Shown one piece after another: positions 1 to 9,284 of a stretch of 64,000 bases of DNA. The notes beneath the pieces were generated by a model. It saw only the letters and a list, made by a program, of their open reading frames with translations. It had not been told where the DNA came from and ran no database searches. Position 1 is the first letter of the stretch. Each line of letters begins with the position of its first letter. The stretch is from Thalassotalea sp. 1_MG-2023 (GTDB lineage: Bacteria; Pseudomonadota; Gammaproteobacteria; Enterobacterales; Alteromonadaceae). Location of the stretch: positions 215,427 through 279,426 of the forward strand of contig NZ_JAUOPD010000003.1 of the NCBI RefSeq assembly GCF_030546745.1, given 5' to 3'. Position numbers and translations under genes: made by a program.

Positions 1-2
1 AC

Positions 3-107
3 TGGAGCTGGCAGTTTTTATCGTTAATCAATATGGCAATAGCGATTATTTTTGCGCAGCTTGGTGTGCAATATCTTTGGAAAAGAACTAAGAGAAATGA
101 TTCATGA
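3..107 (+). CDS. C-terminal end of a membrane protein (partial)
   Basis: An open frame enters from the left edge and stops at the TGA at 105-107. The visible 34 residues contain a hydrophobic stretch (about LINMAIAIIFAQLGVQYLW) followed by a basic tail (KRTKRNDS), which looks like a last transmembrane helix with a cytoplasmic end. The stop overlaps the next start codon as ATGA (104-107), so the two genes are probably translationally coupled. The family cannot be told from this fragment; a transporter is plausible because such genes often neighbour amino-acid lyases. Confidence 0.55.
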   Translation, partial: WSWQFLSLINMAIAIIFAQLGVQYLWKRTKRNDS

Positions 108-1294
108 CACCTAAACGACATTTTGAAACAGAGTTAGTTTTTGATGGAGATGACAATTGTGATAAATATGGTGCGGTTGTCCCTCCTATTTATCAAAATT
201 CGTTGTTTACTTTTCAAACTTGGGAAGAAATTGAGCATGCTTTTACAGATAAAGCAAACAGTGTCATATACTCAAGAGGAAACAACCCAACCGTTACGTT
301 TGTTGAAAAAAAGCTTGCTCAATTAGCGAGAGGCGAAAAAGCAAAGTTGTTTGGATCAGGCATGGCCGCGGTATCAGCAGGGATTTTACATTTTATGTCT
401 CAAGGTGATCATATGATCACCATTAAGAATACATATGGTCCTACGTTAAGTTTCATTAATAGCTTTATGAAACCTAAAATGGGCACAGAAGTGAGTTATG
501 TATCAGGGGATAATGTTGAAGAGTTTCGTCAAGCAATACAGCCTAATACAAAGCTAATTTACTTAGAGAGTCCTTCGTCTGTTGTGTTCTCATTGCAAGA
601 CATTGAAGCGATTGTCGATTTGGCTAAAGCACATAATATTGCAACAATAGTTGATAACTCTTGGGCAACACCTATCTACCAAAAACCGCTAACTTTCGGG
701 GTAGATCTCGAGGTGCATTCATGTTCAAAATACTTAGGAGGGCATAGTGATATTGTGGCAGGCGTACTCATAGGCAGTACCGAAATTCTTGAACAAATAC
801 ACCTAAAAGAATATGAGCTATTAGGCGGTAAGCTAGCGTCTGTAGAGGCCAATTTATTATTACGTAGTTTAAGAACGTTGAGTTTAAGAATGCAACGTCA
901 TAGTGATAGTGCAGGAAAAATTGCGCGTTATTTACAGCAACATCCGAAAATTAAAACGGTTTTTTACCCTGGTCTCGATGATTTTAAACAAGCAACATTA
1001 GCTCGTAAACAAATGACGGGTTTCTCAGGTTTATTGAGCTTTCAATTAGCAACAGAAAATATTGCTGAAATTAAGCGATTTTTTAATGCATTAGCTTTAT
1101 TCCAACGAGGTGTTAGTTGGGGCGGACATGAAAGTTTAATTTATGCGCCAGCAATTAGTTGTTATAAAGAGCAACCTATTGAGCAACTTAAGTTAATGGG
1201 TATTTCGCTTGGAGATATGAGAATATCTGTGGGATTAGAAGACCCTCAAGACCTCATTGACGATTTATCGAATGCTTTATCATCTGTGCAGTAA
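104..1294 (+). CDS. PLP-dependent Cys/Met metabolism lyase, cystathionine beta-lyase-like
   Basis: This 396-residue protein belongs to the Cys/Met-metabolism PLP enzyme family, which cleaves or forms C-S bonds of cystathionine, homocysteine or methionine. Visible family features are SGMAAVSAGILHF near residue 85 (cofactor phosphate region), the aspartate of VDNSWATP near 185, and the PLP lysine in HSCSKYLGGHSD near 210. The C-terminal SWGGHESL and ISVGLEDPQDLIDDL resemble MetC more than cystathionine gamma-synthase. The start is fixed by the ATGA overlap with the upstream membrane-protein gene, suggesting a transport-plus-catabolism pair. The exact substrate is uncertain; methionine gamma-lyase and cystathionine gamma-lyase are alternatives. 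Confidence 0.8.
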   Translation: MTPKRHFETELVFDGDDNCDKYGAVVPPIYQNSLFTFQTWEEIEHAFTDKANSVIYSRGNNPTVTFVEKKLAQLARGEKAKLFGSGMAAVSAGILHFMSQGDHMITIKNTYGPTLSFINSFMKPKMGTEVSYVSGDNVEEFRQAIQPNTKLIYLESPSSVVFSLQDIEAIVDLAKAHNIATIVDNSWATPIYQKPLTFGVDLEVHSCSKYLGGHSDIVAGVLIGSTEILEQIHLKEYELLGGKLASVEANLLLRSLRTLSLRMQRHSDSAGKIARYLQQHPKIKTVFYPGLDDFKQATLARKQMTGFSGLLSFQLATENIAEIKRFFNALALFQRGVSWGGHESLIYAPAISCYKEQPIEQLKLMGISLGDMRISVGLEDPQDLIDDLSNALSSVQ

Positions 1295-1307
1295 GGCTTA
1301 CTGCACA
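1285..1307 (+). terminator. Hairpin overlapping the lyase stop codon
   Basis: TGTGCAGTAA (1285-1294) and TTACTGCACA (1298-1307) form a perfect 10-bp stem with a 3-nt loop. The left arm includes the stop codon of the lyase gene. There is no clear T-run after it, so it may be a weak terminator or an RNA 3'-end structure. Confidence 0.45.
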
Positions 1308-1645
1308 TAAAACATGTGTTATTTATTGCGTAACACTCCATAATTAACCTCTACTATAGATGTTCGCACGCCTGCGAGAGTTCTTCATTTGTTAGCGTTG
1401 TGTCTAATTTTTTAACGTGTTGATACTCCCGTGCCAATAAAATTCTTTATTTTTTCATCAAGAACATACGAATGTGATTATTTAAGAATCATTAGTGTTT
1501 TTCTGATAAGCAAAAAAACAGCAAAGTTGCTATCAATAGTATACCTAGCGACGAACATGAAAGTCTTAATGTTTTATTCCTGATATTTTTTAGGAAATAT
1601 ACATCACAGATGTCGCTTTGATAATAACAAGATAATTAAGGGTAA
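1308..1645. other. Gene-free stretch before the TonB receptor
   Basis: About 340 A+T-rich bases with no supported gene. It must hold the promoter of the receptor gene at 1646. A small inverted repeat TTCCT...AGGAA lies at 1578-1597. No Fur-box-like sequence was seen, unlike the two iron receptors further right. Confidence 0.5.
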
Positions 1646-4366
1646 ATGATGAAAAATAAAGCGACATATTTAAGTGCTGTACTAGCGAGCAGTTTTGCTC
1701 TTTCCCCATTGTCTATCGCAATCGGTCAAGAGCTTTCAGAAGCTGAAAAATCAGAAGTGGAAGTAATTGAAGTAACGGGTATCAAACGAAGCATGTTTTC
1801 AGCAAATGATGCTAAGCGAAGTTCTGATAGTATTACTGATGGTATATCTGCGGAAGACTTAGGGGTTTTTCCTGATGGTAATGTTGCTGAATCACTTCAG
1901 CGTATTACCGGTGTTTCGATTGACCGTTCTGGCGGTGAAGGCCGATTTATTACTGTTAGGGGGCTTGGGCCAGAGTTCAATACAGTGCTTGCTAATGGTC
2001 GTATGTTAGCAACAGAAAATGCAGGTCGAGAGTTTAGCTTAGATGTACTATCAGCCGATTTAATCAATGGTGCTCAGGTATACAAAAGTTCAAATGCTGC
2101 ATTAACGGAAGGGGCGATTGGTGGAACGGTAGACATCACAACGTGGCGTCCTTTCCAGATTGAAGGCACGAAAATGATCGGCTCAATCTCTGGTACCTAT
2201 GACACAAATGCGGAAGAAAATGATGTAAAAGCGTCCACGCTTTATAGTACAACCTCTGATGATGATACTATGGGTTTCTTGTTTTCTTTAGCTTATAGCC
2301 AACGCACGGCTAGGTTAGATAGCGTTTTTTCTGATGGCTATAGGTTTATGGACTTTGATGCGAGTCAAACTGCAAATGGTCAAGCTGTTACTGGCGCAAC
2401 AACACTTGCAGCGCAACGCTTTCAACTATTTAATCAAGATCGTGAGCGTTTAGGTGGTACTGCGGTATTTCAATGGAAACCAGCAGACGACCATGAAATT
2501 ATCATTGATGGTTTGTTTTCATTATTTGATGTTGATGATACAAGTTACCAAGCTGCATTCCCTTTAGATGCTGGTGGTTCACTTGGCTTTAGCGATGTTG
2601 TTGTTGATAGCAATAATTTTGTGACTTCAGCGACAAAAGATGGTCGAGTTGATGTGATCAAAGGGGCCAACCCACGCGATACGCAAACGTTCCAATTCGG
2701 TTACAATCATAAATGGACCATAAACGAAAACCTCAGCATGGTAGCGGATATCGCTTACTCTGAAGCGGAAAGTAACGGCTATGGTAAAGACAGATTTTTT
2801 ATCGCTAGAGCAGATACTGATGTAACCTTTAATATGGTTGGAGATTTCCCGCAAATTACGACTGGGCAAGATCTTACTGACCCAAGTATTTGGGAGTCGC
2901 ATGTTGTTGCTAAACAAGGTAATGACACGAACGATAGCGTGCTAGAAACGAAAGTCGACTTTGATTATGTGATTGAAGATATGGGTATGCTTTATGCCGC
3001 TAAATTTGGCCTTTATTACTCGGATCGTGAAAAAGACATCAAGGCATCATTACGCGGACCTTGTGCAACTTGCTATAATGGCGGAAAAATAAATTATACA
3101 GACACTTCATTTTTCAGCACATTCAAACCAAGTAATTATATGAGTGAAGCGAGCGGTAACTTCACGAATGCCTGGATAGACTTTAATTTTGATGACTTCC
3201 CTGCTTACTTAACCAGTGAAGCCGCATTAGGCCAATTATCGGCAGCAGATAGAGCAAGTATTGAAGCACGTATTGCAGAAGGTGGTTTTGAACCACAAGC
3301 TAACCCTGGTGGTAGCGGTAGTGTGACGGAAGAAAGCTTAGCGGCGTATTTTCAACTATCATTAATGGGTGAACGCTGGGATGCACTAATAGGTGCTCGT
3401 TATATTGAAACGGATCAGGTTTCAACGGGGCAATTCCAAGAAATTATCGAATTAGTTGATATCGTTGACCCTGATGGTTTTGTAGAAAATAGAATTGTGA
3501 CCTTAAGTGATCCTACATCAACCTCTTTTAACAACGATTATTCAGAACTACTACCAAGTGCGAGTATTCGAATAGAACTTGATGAAGAAGGCGACCTACT
3601 TCTACGTGGTGCATTTTCTGAATCAATAACTCGACCAACGATTAATAGTTTATCAACAAGTATCAGTTATTCTACCAATGTTGGTGCAGAGCGAGTGAGT
3701 GCGTCAAACCCGAACTTAACGCCTTTCAAATCTACTAACTATGACATGTCAATAGAATGGTATTTCAATGACGTTGGTTCGTTAACATTTGCTGCTTTTA
3801 ATAAGCAATTAGATTCATTTCTTACCGTTTCAACTGAGCCTGTTACTATTTTAGGTGTTGAGTTCGGTGATACGAGGCCACGTAACGGTGGTGAAGGTGA
3901 GATCACTGGTTATGAAATTGCTTACCAGCAAGTGTTTGATACCCTGCCGGCACCATTTGATGGTTTAGGTATCCAAGCCAACTATACAAATATTGATAGT
4001 AGTGCAGACTATAGTGATTTAGGCAATAGTGAAGAGCTAACGCTTGAAGGGCTTTCAGAACATAACGCAAACTTAATTTTATTTTATGAAAAAGAACAAG
4101 TAAAAGTAAGATTTGCGTACAATTATCGTTCAGATTTTATCAATGAAGCGGTAAGTTGGATTGGCGGTCCTAAATCGACAGATGATTTTGGTCAATTAGA
4201 TTTTAGAGCAAGCTACGATATTAATGATAACTTCCAGGTATTTGTTGAAGGCATTAATATTACAAATGAAACGTTAAGCCAATTCTATGACTTAGATAAA
4301 AAGTTATTATCTGGATATGAAGACTTTGGCTCACGTTATGCATTAGGTGTAAGAGCGCAGTTCTAA
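1646..4366 (+). CDS. TonB-dependent receptor, large Xanthomonas/Caulobacter type
   Basis: A 906-residue outer-membrane receptor that would import a substrate using TonB energy. It has an N-terminal signal peptide ending near residue 28, a TonB-box-like EVIEVTGIKRS, a plug domain (about 50-170, with VAESLQRITGVSIDR and the characteristic RGLGPEFNTVLANGR), then a long beta-barrel ending in the aromatic C-terminus RAQF. The plug signature is that of the large receptors (TIGR01782-like) usually tied to glycan uptake. The first two codons are both ATG (1646 and 1649), either could be used. The following sulfatase, 66 bases downstream, suggests a sulfated glycan as substrate, which is inference. 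Confidence 0.9.
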   Translation: MMKNKATYLSAVLASSFALSPLSIAIGQELSEAEKSEVEVIEVTGIKRSMFSANDAKRSSDSITDGISAEDLGVFPDGNVAESLQRITGVSIDRSGGEGRFITVRGLGPEFNTVLANGRMLATENAGREFSLDVLSADLINGAQVYKSSNAALTEGAIGGTVDITTWRPFQIEGTKMIGSISGTYDTNAEENDVKASTLYSTTSDDDTMGFLFSLAYSQRTARLDSVFSDGYRFMDFDASQTANGQAVTGATTLAAQRFQLFNQDRERLGGTAVFQWKPADDHEIIIDGLFSLFDVDDTSYQAAFPLDAGGSLGFSDVVVDSNNFVTSATKDGRVDVIKGANPRDTQTFQFGYNHKWTINENLSMVADIAYSEAESNGYGKDRFFIARADTDVTFNMVGDFPQITTGQDLTDPSIWESHVVAKQGNDTNDSVLETKVDFDYVIEDMGMLYAAKFGLYYSDREKDIKASLRGPCATCYNGGKINYTDTSFFSTFKPSNYMSEASGNFTNAWIDFNFDDFPAYLTSEAALGQLSAADRASIEARIAEGGFEPQANPGGSGSVTEESLAAYFQLSLMGERWDALIGARYIETDQVSTGQFQEIIELVDIVDPDGFVENRIVTLSDPTSTSFNNDYSELLPSASIRIELDEEGDLLLRGAFSESITRPTINSLSTSISYSTNVGAERVSASNPNLTPFKSTNYDMSIEWYFNDVGSLTFAAFNKQLDSFLTVSTEPVTILGVEFGDTRPRNGGEGEITGYEIAYQQVFDTLPAPFDGLGIQANYTNIDSSADYSDLGNSEELTLEGLSEHNANLILFYEKEQVKVRFAYNYRSDFINEAVSWIGGPKSTDDFGQLDFRASYDINDNFQVFVEGINITNETLSQFYDLDKKLLSGYEDFGSRYALGVRAQF

Positions 4367-4386
4367 ATACTATAACGCAAGAAGTT

Positions 4387-4416
4387 CAACATAGCCCCTT
4401 TATTGGGGCTATGTTG
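4387..4416 (+). terminator. Hairpin between TonB receptor and sulfatase
   Basis: CAACATAGCCCC (4387-4398) and GGGGCTATGTTG (4405-4416) form a perfect 12-bp G+C-rich stem with a 6-nt loop, followed by TTGTTAAGG. Its place between two probably co-regulated genes would lower sulfatase expression relative to the receptor. Confidence 0.7.
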
Positions 4417-4432
4417 TTGTTAAGGTAATTAC

Positions 4433-5980
4433 ATGAAAAATTTAAATTTACTGTTAATCGCTATTTTTATCATCTTCACTTGTCGTGTTGATGCCGCAAC
4501 AACAGACACGAAGTCATCAACGACGAAAAAGCCACCTAATATATTATGGATATATGTTGAAGATATTTCTCCACATTTGGGAACCTACGGTGAAAAGCTG
4601 GTTAAAACTCCTACGTTAGATCAATTAGCACAGAAAGGGAGTAAGTTCACGAATGCTATTGCCCCTGCGCCAGTTTGTTCAGCGATGCGTTCAGCCATGA
4701 TGACTGGTCAAATGCATACCAATTTAGGGATTCAAAATCATCATAGCTCTAGAACACCAGAGTCAATGATTCAACTCCCCGAACACGTAAAGACTTTGCC
4801 TGAAATTATGAAAAAGAAGGGATACTTTACGTTTAATAGCGGCAAAGATGATTATAACTTTGAGTACGATAGGTTTGATTTATACAGTGGCGATTACAAA
4901 GTGCACCCTTTGTATGGTAAATCTGGAGTGCCTATTGATTGGAATGCGAGAAAAAATAAAGATCAGCCTTTTTTTGGACAAATCCAACTTAAGGGTGGAA
5001 AGCATATCTTCAATCGGAACATGAAAGATAAGGTGCTTTATCCAATCGACCGTGAAAAAGTTGAATTACCCCCATATTATCCTTCTGATCCCGTTGTTGT
5101 TAATGAATGGGCTCGTTATTTAGAGTCATTGCAGATAACGGATAGGGAAGTTGCGAGTATTTTAAAACGATTAAAAGACGATGGTGAGCTTGAAAACACT
5201 GTGGTGTTTTTCTTTGCTGATCATGGCATGCGTTTTTTAAGGCATAAGCAGTTTTTATACGAAGGTGGACTTAAAGTGCCTTTTATTGCCTACTGGCAAG
5301 GTCACGAAAATATTGTACAGAAAACAGTTCGTGACGAACAAATTAGCTTACTTGATATTAGTGCAACTACATTAGCGCTTGCTGGTATTGAAAAACCTGA
5401 TTATTTCGAAGGAAACAACTTATTTGCCCAAGATTATCAAGCGCCAAAATATGTGATTTCTGCCAGAGATAGATGTGACTTTACGATTGATAGAATACGT
5501 TCGGTTCGCTCTGAAAAATACAAATATATTAAAAATTTCTATCCCGAAAGGTCTGGAATGCAGCCAAGTTATCGAGATTATTGGCAACTTACTAAGGTAA
5601 CAAAAGAATTATATAAACAAGGAAAGTTGAACGAAGTTCAAGCGCAACATTTTCAGCCTCAAAGGCCAGTTGAAGAATTGTATAACCTTGAAAAAGACCC
5701 TCATGAAATTGTTAATTTGGCAACAGATCCCGCTTATCACTCAGTACTCTTAGAACATCGGAAGGTATTGGAAGACTGGATCAAAACCAGTGGTGATCAA
5801 GGACAATTTCCTGAAGACGAAGCCGCATTGAAGTTGATGCTAGGTATTTGGGGGGATTTAGCGATAAACCCTGAATATGATGAGTTACGAAAAAAATATC
5901 CTAATCTTTCAGGCTCACAATTTCCGCTTAAAAATGCGAAATTTAAACGTGTTAATGATAAAAATCATAGCGATAACTAA
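4433..5980 (+). CDS. Exported sulfatase (S1 family)
   Basis: A 515-residue arylsulfatase-superfamily enzyme with a signal peptide (residues 1 to about 21), predicted to act in the periplasm on sulfate esters or N-sulfates, probably of glycans. The N-terminal metal region reads NILWIYVEDISPHLGTYG. The maturation motif C-x-A-x-R is CSAMR at residues 82-86, with Cys82 expected to become formylglycine. A metal-binding ADHG lies near residue 262. The A-x-R form instead of the commoner P-S-R recalls heparan N-sulfatase-like subfamilies, but the substrate is not known. No formylglycine-generating enzyme is encoded in the window, so maturation must come from elsewhere. It is paired with the upstream TonB receptor. 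Confidence 0.88.
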   Translation: MKNLNLLLIAIFIIFTCRVDAATTDTKSSTTKKPPNILWIYVEDISPHLGTYGEKLVKTPTLDQLAQKGSKFTNAIAPAPVCSAMRSAMMTGQMHTNLGIQNHHSSRTPESMIQLPEHVKTLPEIMKKKGYFTFNSGKDDYNFEYDRFDLYSGDYKVHPLYGKSGVPIDWNARKNKDQPFFGQIQLKGGKHIFNRNMKDKVLYPIDREKVELPPYYPSDPVVVNEWARYLESLQITDREVASILKRLKDDGELENTVVFFFADHGMRFLRHKQFLYEGGLKVPFIAYWQGHENIVQKTVRDEQISLLDISATTLALAGIEKPDYFEGNNLFAQDYQAPKYVISARDRCDFTIDRIRSVRSEKYKYIKNFYPERSGMQPSYRDYWQLTKVTKELYKQGKLNEVQAQHFQPQRPVEELYNLEKDPHEIVNLATDPAYHSVLLEHRKVLEDWIKTSGDQGQFPEDEAALKLMLGIWGDLAINPEYDELRKKYPNLSGSQFPLKNAKFKRVNDKNHSDN

Positions 5981-6008
5981 GTATAAACAGCTTAATTATC
6001 ATCTAAAA

Positions 6009-6034
6009 AAAGGGTAAAGCTTGCTTTACCCTTT
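6009..6034 (+). terminator. Sulfatase terminator
   Basis: AAAGGGTAAAGC (6009-6020) and GCTTTACCCTTT (6023-6034) form a perfect 12-bp inverted repeat 29 bases after the sulfatase stop, with A-rich sequence before and T-rich sequence after, as for a Rho-independent terminator. Confidence 0.75.
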
Positions 6035-6148
6035 ACACCACTTAATACTTGTTTCTCTTCTATTAATAAGGTTTAAAGCGTTGTGCGTCTAGGTAAATAA
6101 CCACATGTTGTTATTTTCGACATCAAAATTGTTTTTCTGAGAGGATAC

Positions 6149-6844
6149 ATGCAAAAACACATGTTAATAACTGGAGCCTCCTCTGGTATAGGTAGGGCTC
6201 TTGCTATTCTGGCTGAGGAGCATCACGTTAATTTGAGTTTATGTGGCCGAAATAAAAACAAATTAACTCAAACCCTAAAGGAACTTAAACAGTCTTCCAA
6301 TACGGTGGCAGATTCTTTTTGTATTACTGAAAACTCTAGTTTTAAACGCTTCTTAAGTAAAGCGAATGCAAAACATGGTGACGTTGATGTGTTGGTGAAC
6401 TGTGCAGGACTTAATAATGTTCGTAAACAAGCCCAAGATCTCAATATAGAAGAAATAACATCGTTAATGGAAGTGAACTTCTATGCACCCATACAATGTA
6501 TCAATTCGGTTCTTCCTCAAATGTTACCCCGTAAAAGCGGTACGGTAATAAACATATTATCAACGGTTTGCTTGTATTCTAACCCTGGAATTGCGGCGTA
6601 TACAGCTAGTAAAGCTGCGCTTGATAGTTACACAAAAGTAATGCGTAAAGAACTTAAAGACCATGAAATAAAAATGTTATCGGTTTATCCTGGTGGAGTA
6701 GACACGCAGTTTCGTGATGAAAGTCGCTCAGATTATTTATCTGCTACTGAAGTTGCGAAGGCCATCTTCCATCAAATAAACACCGATGATAAAACACACA
6801 TTCATGAATTGGTTATTCGTCCAAGCTGTGAAGAAAACTTTTAA
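6149..6844 (+). CDS. Short-chain dehydrogenase/reductase
   Basis: A 231-residue classical SDR oxidoreductase using NAD(P)H. The nucleotide-binding motif TGASSGIG is at residues 8-15, the NCAG motif at 84-87, Asn110, Ser138 and the catalytic pair Tyr151 and Lys155 (YTASK). All catalytic residues are present, so it should be active, but the substrate cannot be told. A good ribosome site (GAGAGG) precedes the ATG. It is flanked by the sulfatase terminator and a convergent cytochrome gene, so it is probably transcribed alone. Confidence 0.87.
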   Translation: MQKHMLITGASSGIGRALAILAEEHHVNLSLCGRNKNKLTQTLKELKQSSNTVADSFCITENSSFKRFLSKANAKHGDVDVLVNCAGLNNVRKQAQDLNIEEITSLMEVNFYAPIQCINSVLPQMLPRKSGTVINILSTVCLYSNPGIAAYTASKAALDSYTKVMRKELKDHEIKMLSVYPGGVDTQFRDESRSDYLSATEVAKAIFHQINTDDKTHIHELVIRPSCEENF

Positions 6845-6877
6845 TCCTATTATTGTAAATACCTAAATATTCGATTC

Positions 6878-9025
6878 TTAAGGTAATAAGTTTTCTAAAT
6901 ATTGATAACTTTTATCATCGTTTAATTTTTTAGCTAAGAAAAGACCTAACTCGATTAATTGTGGATCATTTCCGTAATTGGGTAATTCTTGCATTAGTAA
7001 GTCAAGTGCTGTTTGGGTATTGTTTAAATTATCTAGCGCTAACCAATATGTATACGCAAATAACATAGTATTTGGGGATGAATTTTTTGCTTTTTCCAAA
7101 AATTCAATCGCCTTTGAATGTTTGAGCGCTCGAATTAATGAAAGCGCGTAGCTATATTGTAGTTGACCAGACTTTGGATTAGCCTTAATGCCTTTTTGAA
7201 GGACGCTATGTTCTTTATCCATTTCATTTAGAGTGCGGTAAATATCAGCTAACGCAATATATGATGATTCTAAGTATGGCTCTATTTTTATTGCTTGTTT
7301 AAGCGATGTTATTGACGGTTGTACTTGATTAAGTTGTAGCTGTATAAAGCTTTCATTTAACCAGCCTTCGCCTCTCCACTTTGTTATGTCATTAGCTGTC
7401 ATTAGTTCACCTAGTGCCAGTTTAAATTCAGCACTTGCTGTGTCAGCTAAATAAAGAAGATGCTGAGCTGCTTGAACTCTTACAGCTTTAAATTCATCAG
7501 AAAGTAACTTTATATATGTTTTGTTTCTGTCTTTAGGTGTTAATAAATAACCAATTTGTGCAGTAGCAAATCGAATCAACGGTAATGGGCTTTTAACCCA
7601 AGGCGCTATGATTTCATCACTTAAACGTTCCGTGGAATTAGGCAATAATAAAATTGCACTAGCTCTATGAATTTCAGTCAATGTATTGTCGTTAATAATG
7701 GCTTTGTGCTGCTCTAAGGGCAATCTTTGCTGTGCTTGAAGTTCTATGTAACGCTTCTCATTTTCTGATAGTTGATTTTTTCGAGGGTAATGTGCCGTTA
7801 TTTGTTTGAGCGACCATTCTGGCGATTTATCTTGGTGGCAAGTATTACAAGCATTAGGTGTTTTATATTTAATAGTAAGTTCTGGACGTGGTATTTTTAA
7901 GCTATGATCTCTTCTATCATCTACAGTCATATAGCGTGTGTTAGGCATGTGACAGTCTACACATAGGCTGCCATCGGAACCCGTTTTATGTATAAGGTGT
8001 GCTGGCTGTTGATATACTTGTGAACTATGACATTGCAAACATAATCCATTACCTTTGACTTTAATTTTCATTGTATGCGCGTCATGGCAGTCTAGGCAAT
8101 TAACACCTGCTTGATACATTTTACTTTGAAGAAAAGACCCGTATATGTACACCTCATGTTTTATTTGTCCATCAGCATGATAAAATGGTGCTTGTAACAA
8201 CGTAGGTGAAAATTGATCTAAAAAATGCTTATTTTTATCAAAGCCATCTGTTAAAGGAGTGCGCAGTGCGTGACAGGAAAAGCAATTATTCATAAAGCTG
8301 TTGTTACGTTTCTTGCCTTTCCATTTAGCCACACTTCTATTTGGCAATAACTGCCAATAGTTATTTGGAAGCTTTTGTTCCTTTTTAACTGTTGCTTTAG
8401 GAAGTCCATGGTTCTTAGATAGTTTGCCATGACATGATTGACAACCTACATTTACATTGTCATACGTGCTATTAAAGGTATTAAGTTTTTCATTATAATT
8501 TCGCTTTAACCCGTCAGAATGACAATCAGCGCACATACCATTCCAATTTTGTAAGGGTTGTTTCCAATGTAAACGATCGTTGGACTGGATTTCTTCATTT
8601 GGGTGGTTTGGAAACCAACGTTGGCCATTCAACTCTTTTGGTCTGCTGTCCCAAGAATATGGAAAGACTTGATAGCGGCCAGCGGTTGTTTCAATTAAAT
8701 ATTGCTGTAAAGGGTAGTGACCAAAGGTATACGCTACCTTATAAGTGTTTTTTTCGTTGTTATTCGAAAGACTTATGAAGTAATCATCATTTTTGGTGAA
8801 GAATTCAGCAGTTTGCGAAAAGTGCGATAACGTTACGTTGTTAAAGTCTCCTAATACGGTTTTGCTATTTGCGAGTGACATAGCTTTGTAGTGATCTGAT
8901 TGTTGCCAATCACTATATTGTTCACTGTGGCAATCGATGCAGTTTTGTTCTTTGGCTTGAACAACATTAGTAAAGGAGGCGATAAAAAATAAACAAAAAA
9001 GAAAATTAGACAATATGTACTTCAA
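6878..9025 (-). CDS. Exported octahaem c-type cytochrome with C-terminal TPR region
   Basis: A 715-residue secreted protein with a signal peptide (1 to about 24). Eight CxxCH haem-attachment motifs are visible: CIDCH (29-33), CADCH, CQSCH, CFSCH, CLDCH, CLQCH, CVDCH and CNTCH (near 393). The second half has no haem motif and is helical, with HEAT-like repeats followed by TPR-like units (for example SSYIALADIYRTLNEMDKEH and SGQLQYSYALSLIRALKHS). This resembles the cytochrome c554-like multihaem family fused to TPR. It is probably a periplasmic electron carrier or oxidoreductase; no cytochrome maturation or quinone-dehydrogenase gene lies beside it. The partner and substrate are unknown. Confidence 0.88.
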   Translation of the reverse strand: MKYILSNFLFCLFFIASFTNVVQAKEQNCIDCHSEQYSDWQQSDHYKAMSLANSKTVLGDFNNVTLSHFSQTAEFFTKNDDYFISLSNNNEKNTYKVAYTFGHYPLQQYLIETTAGRYQVFPYSWDSRPKELNGQRWFPNHPNEEIQSNDRLHWKQPLQNWNGMCADCHSDGLKRNYNEKLNTFNSTYDNVNVGCQSCHGKLSKNHGLPKATVKKEQKLPNNYWQLLPNRSVAKWKGKKRNNSFMNNCFSCHALRTPLTDGFDKNKHFLDQFSPTLLQAPFYHADGQIKHEVYIYGSFLQSKMYQAGVNCLDCHDAHTMKIKVKGNGLCLQCHSSQVYQQPAHLIHKTGSDGSLCVDCHMPNTRYMTVDDRRDHSLKIPRPELTIKYKTPNACNTCHQDKSPEWSLKQITAHYPRKNQLSENEKRYIELQAQQRLPLEQHKAIINDNTLTEIHRASAILLLPNSTERLSDEIIAPWVKSPLPLIRFATAQIGYLLTPKDRNKTYIKLLSDEFKAVRVQAAQHLLYLADTASAEFKLALGELMTANDITKWRGEGWLNESFIQLQLNQVQPSITSLKQAIKIEPYLESSYIALADIYRTLNEMDKEHSVLQKGIKANPKSGQLQYSYALSLIRALKHSKAIEFLEKAKNSSPNTMLFAYTYWLALDNLNNTQTALDLLMQELPNYGNDPQLIELGLFLAKKLNDDKSYQYLENLLP

Positions 9026-9284
9026 AATTAGAAAATGCGCTGAAAGCCTTTCCTAATATACTCTTGATGATTAATGCTTTTATCATACTAATGAAACCCG
9101 ATCTTTTGAATTCAATTTTTATAATTTGTGCAATTATTTCCTCCATTAGTCGTTAATAATATTTCTAAACTAGAATGAGCTATTTTCTGATGATTTTATT
9201 TAGTGGATTAAACATAGCTGAATATCGTGATGTCAGGCATAATCCCTCTGTTCATTCTTATAAAACGAATTAATAGGAAAGATT

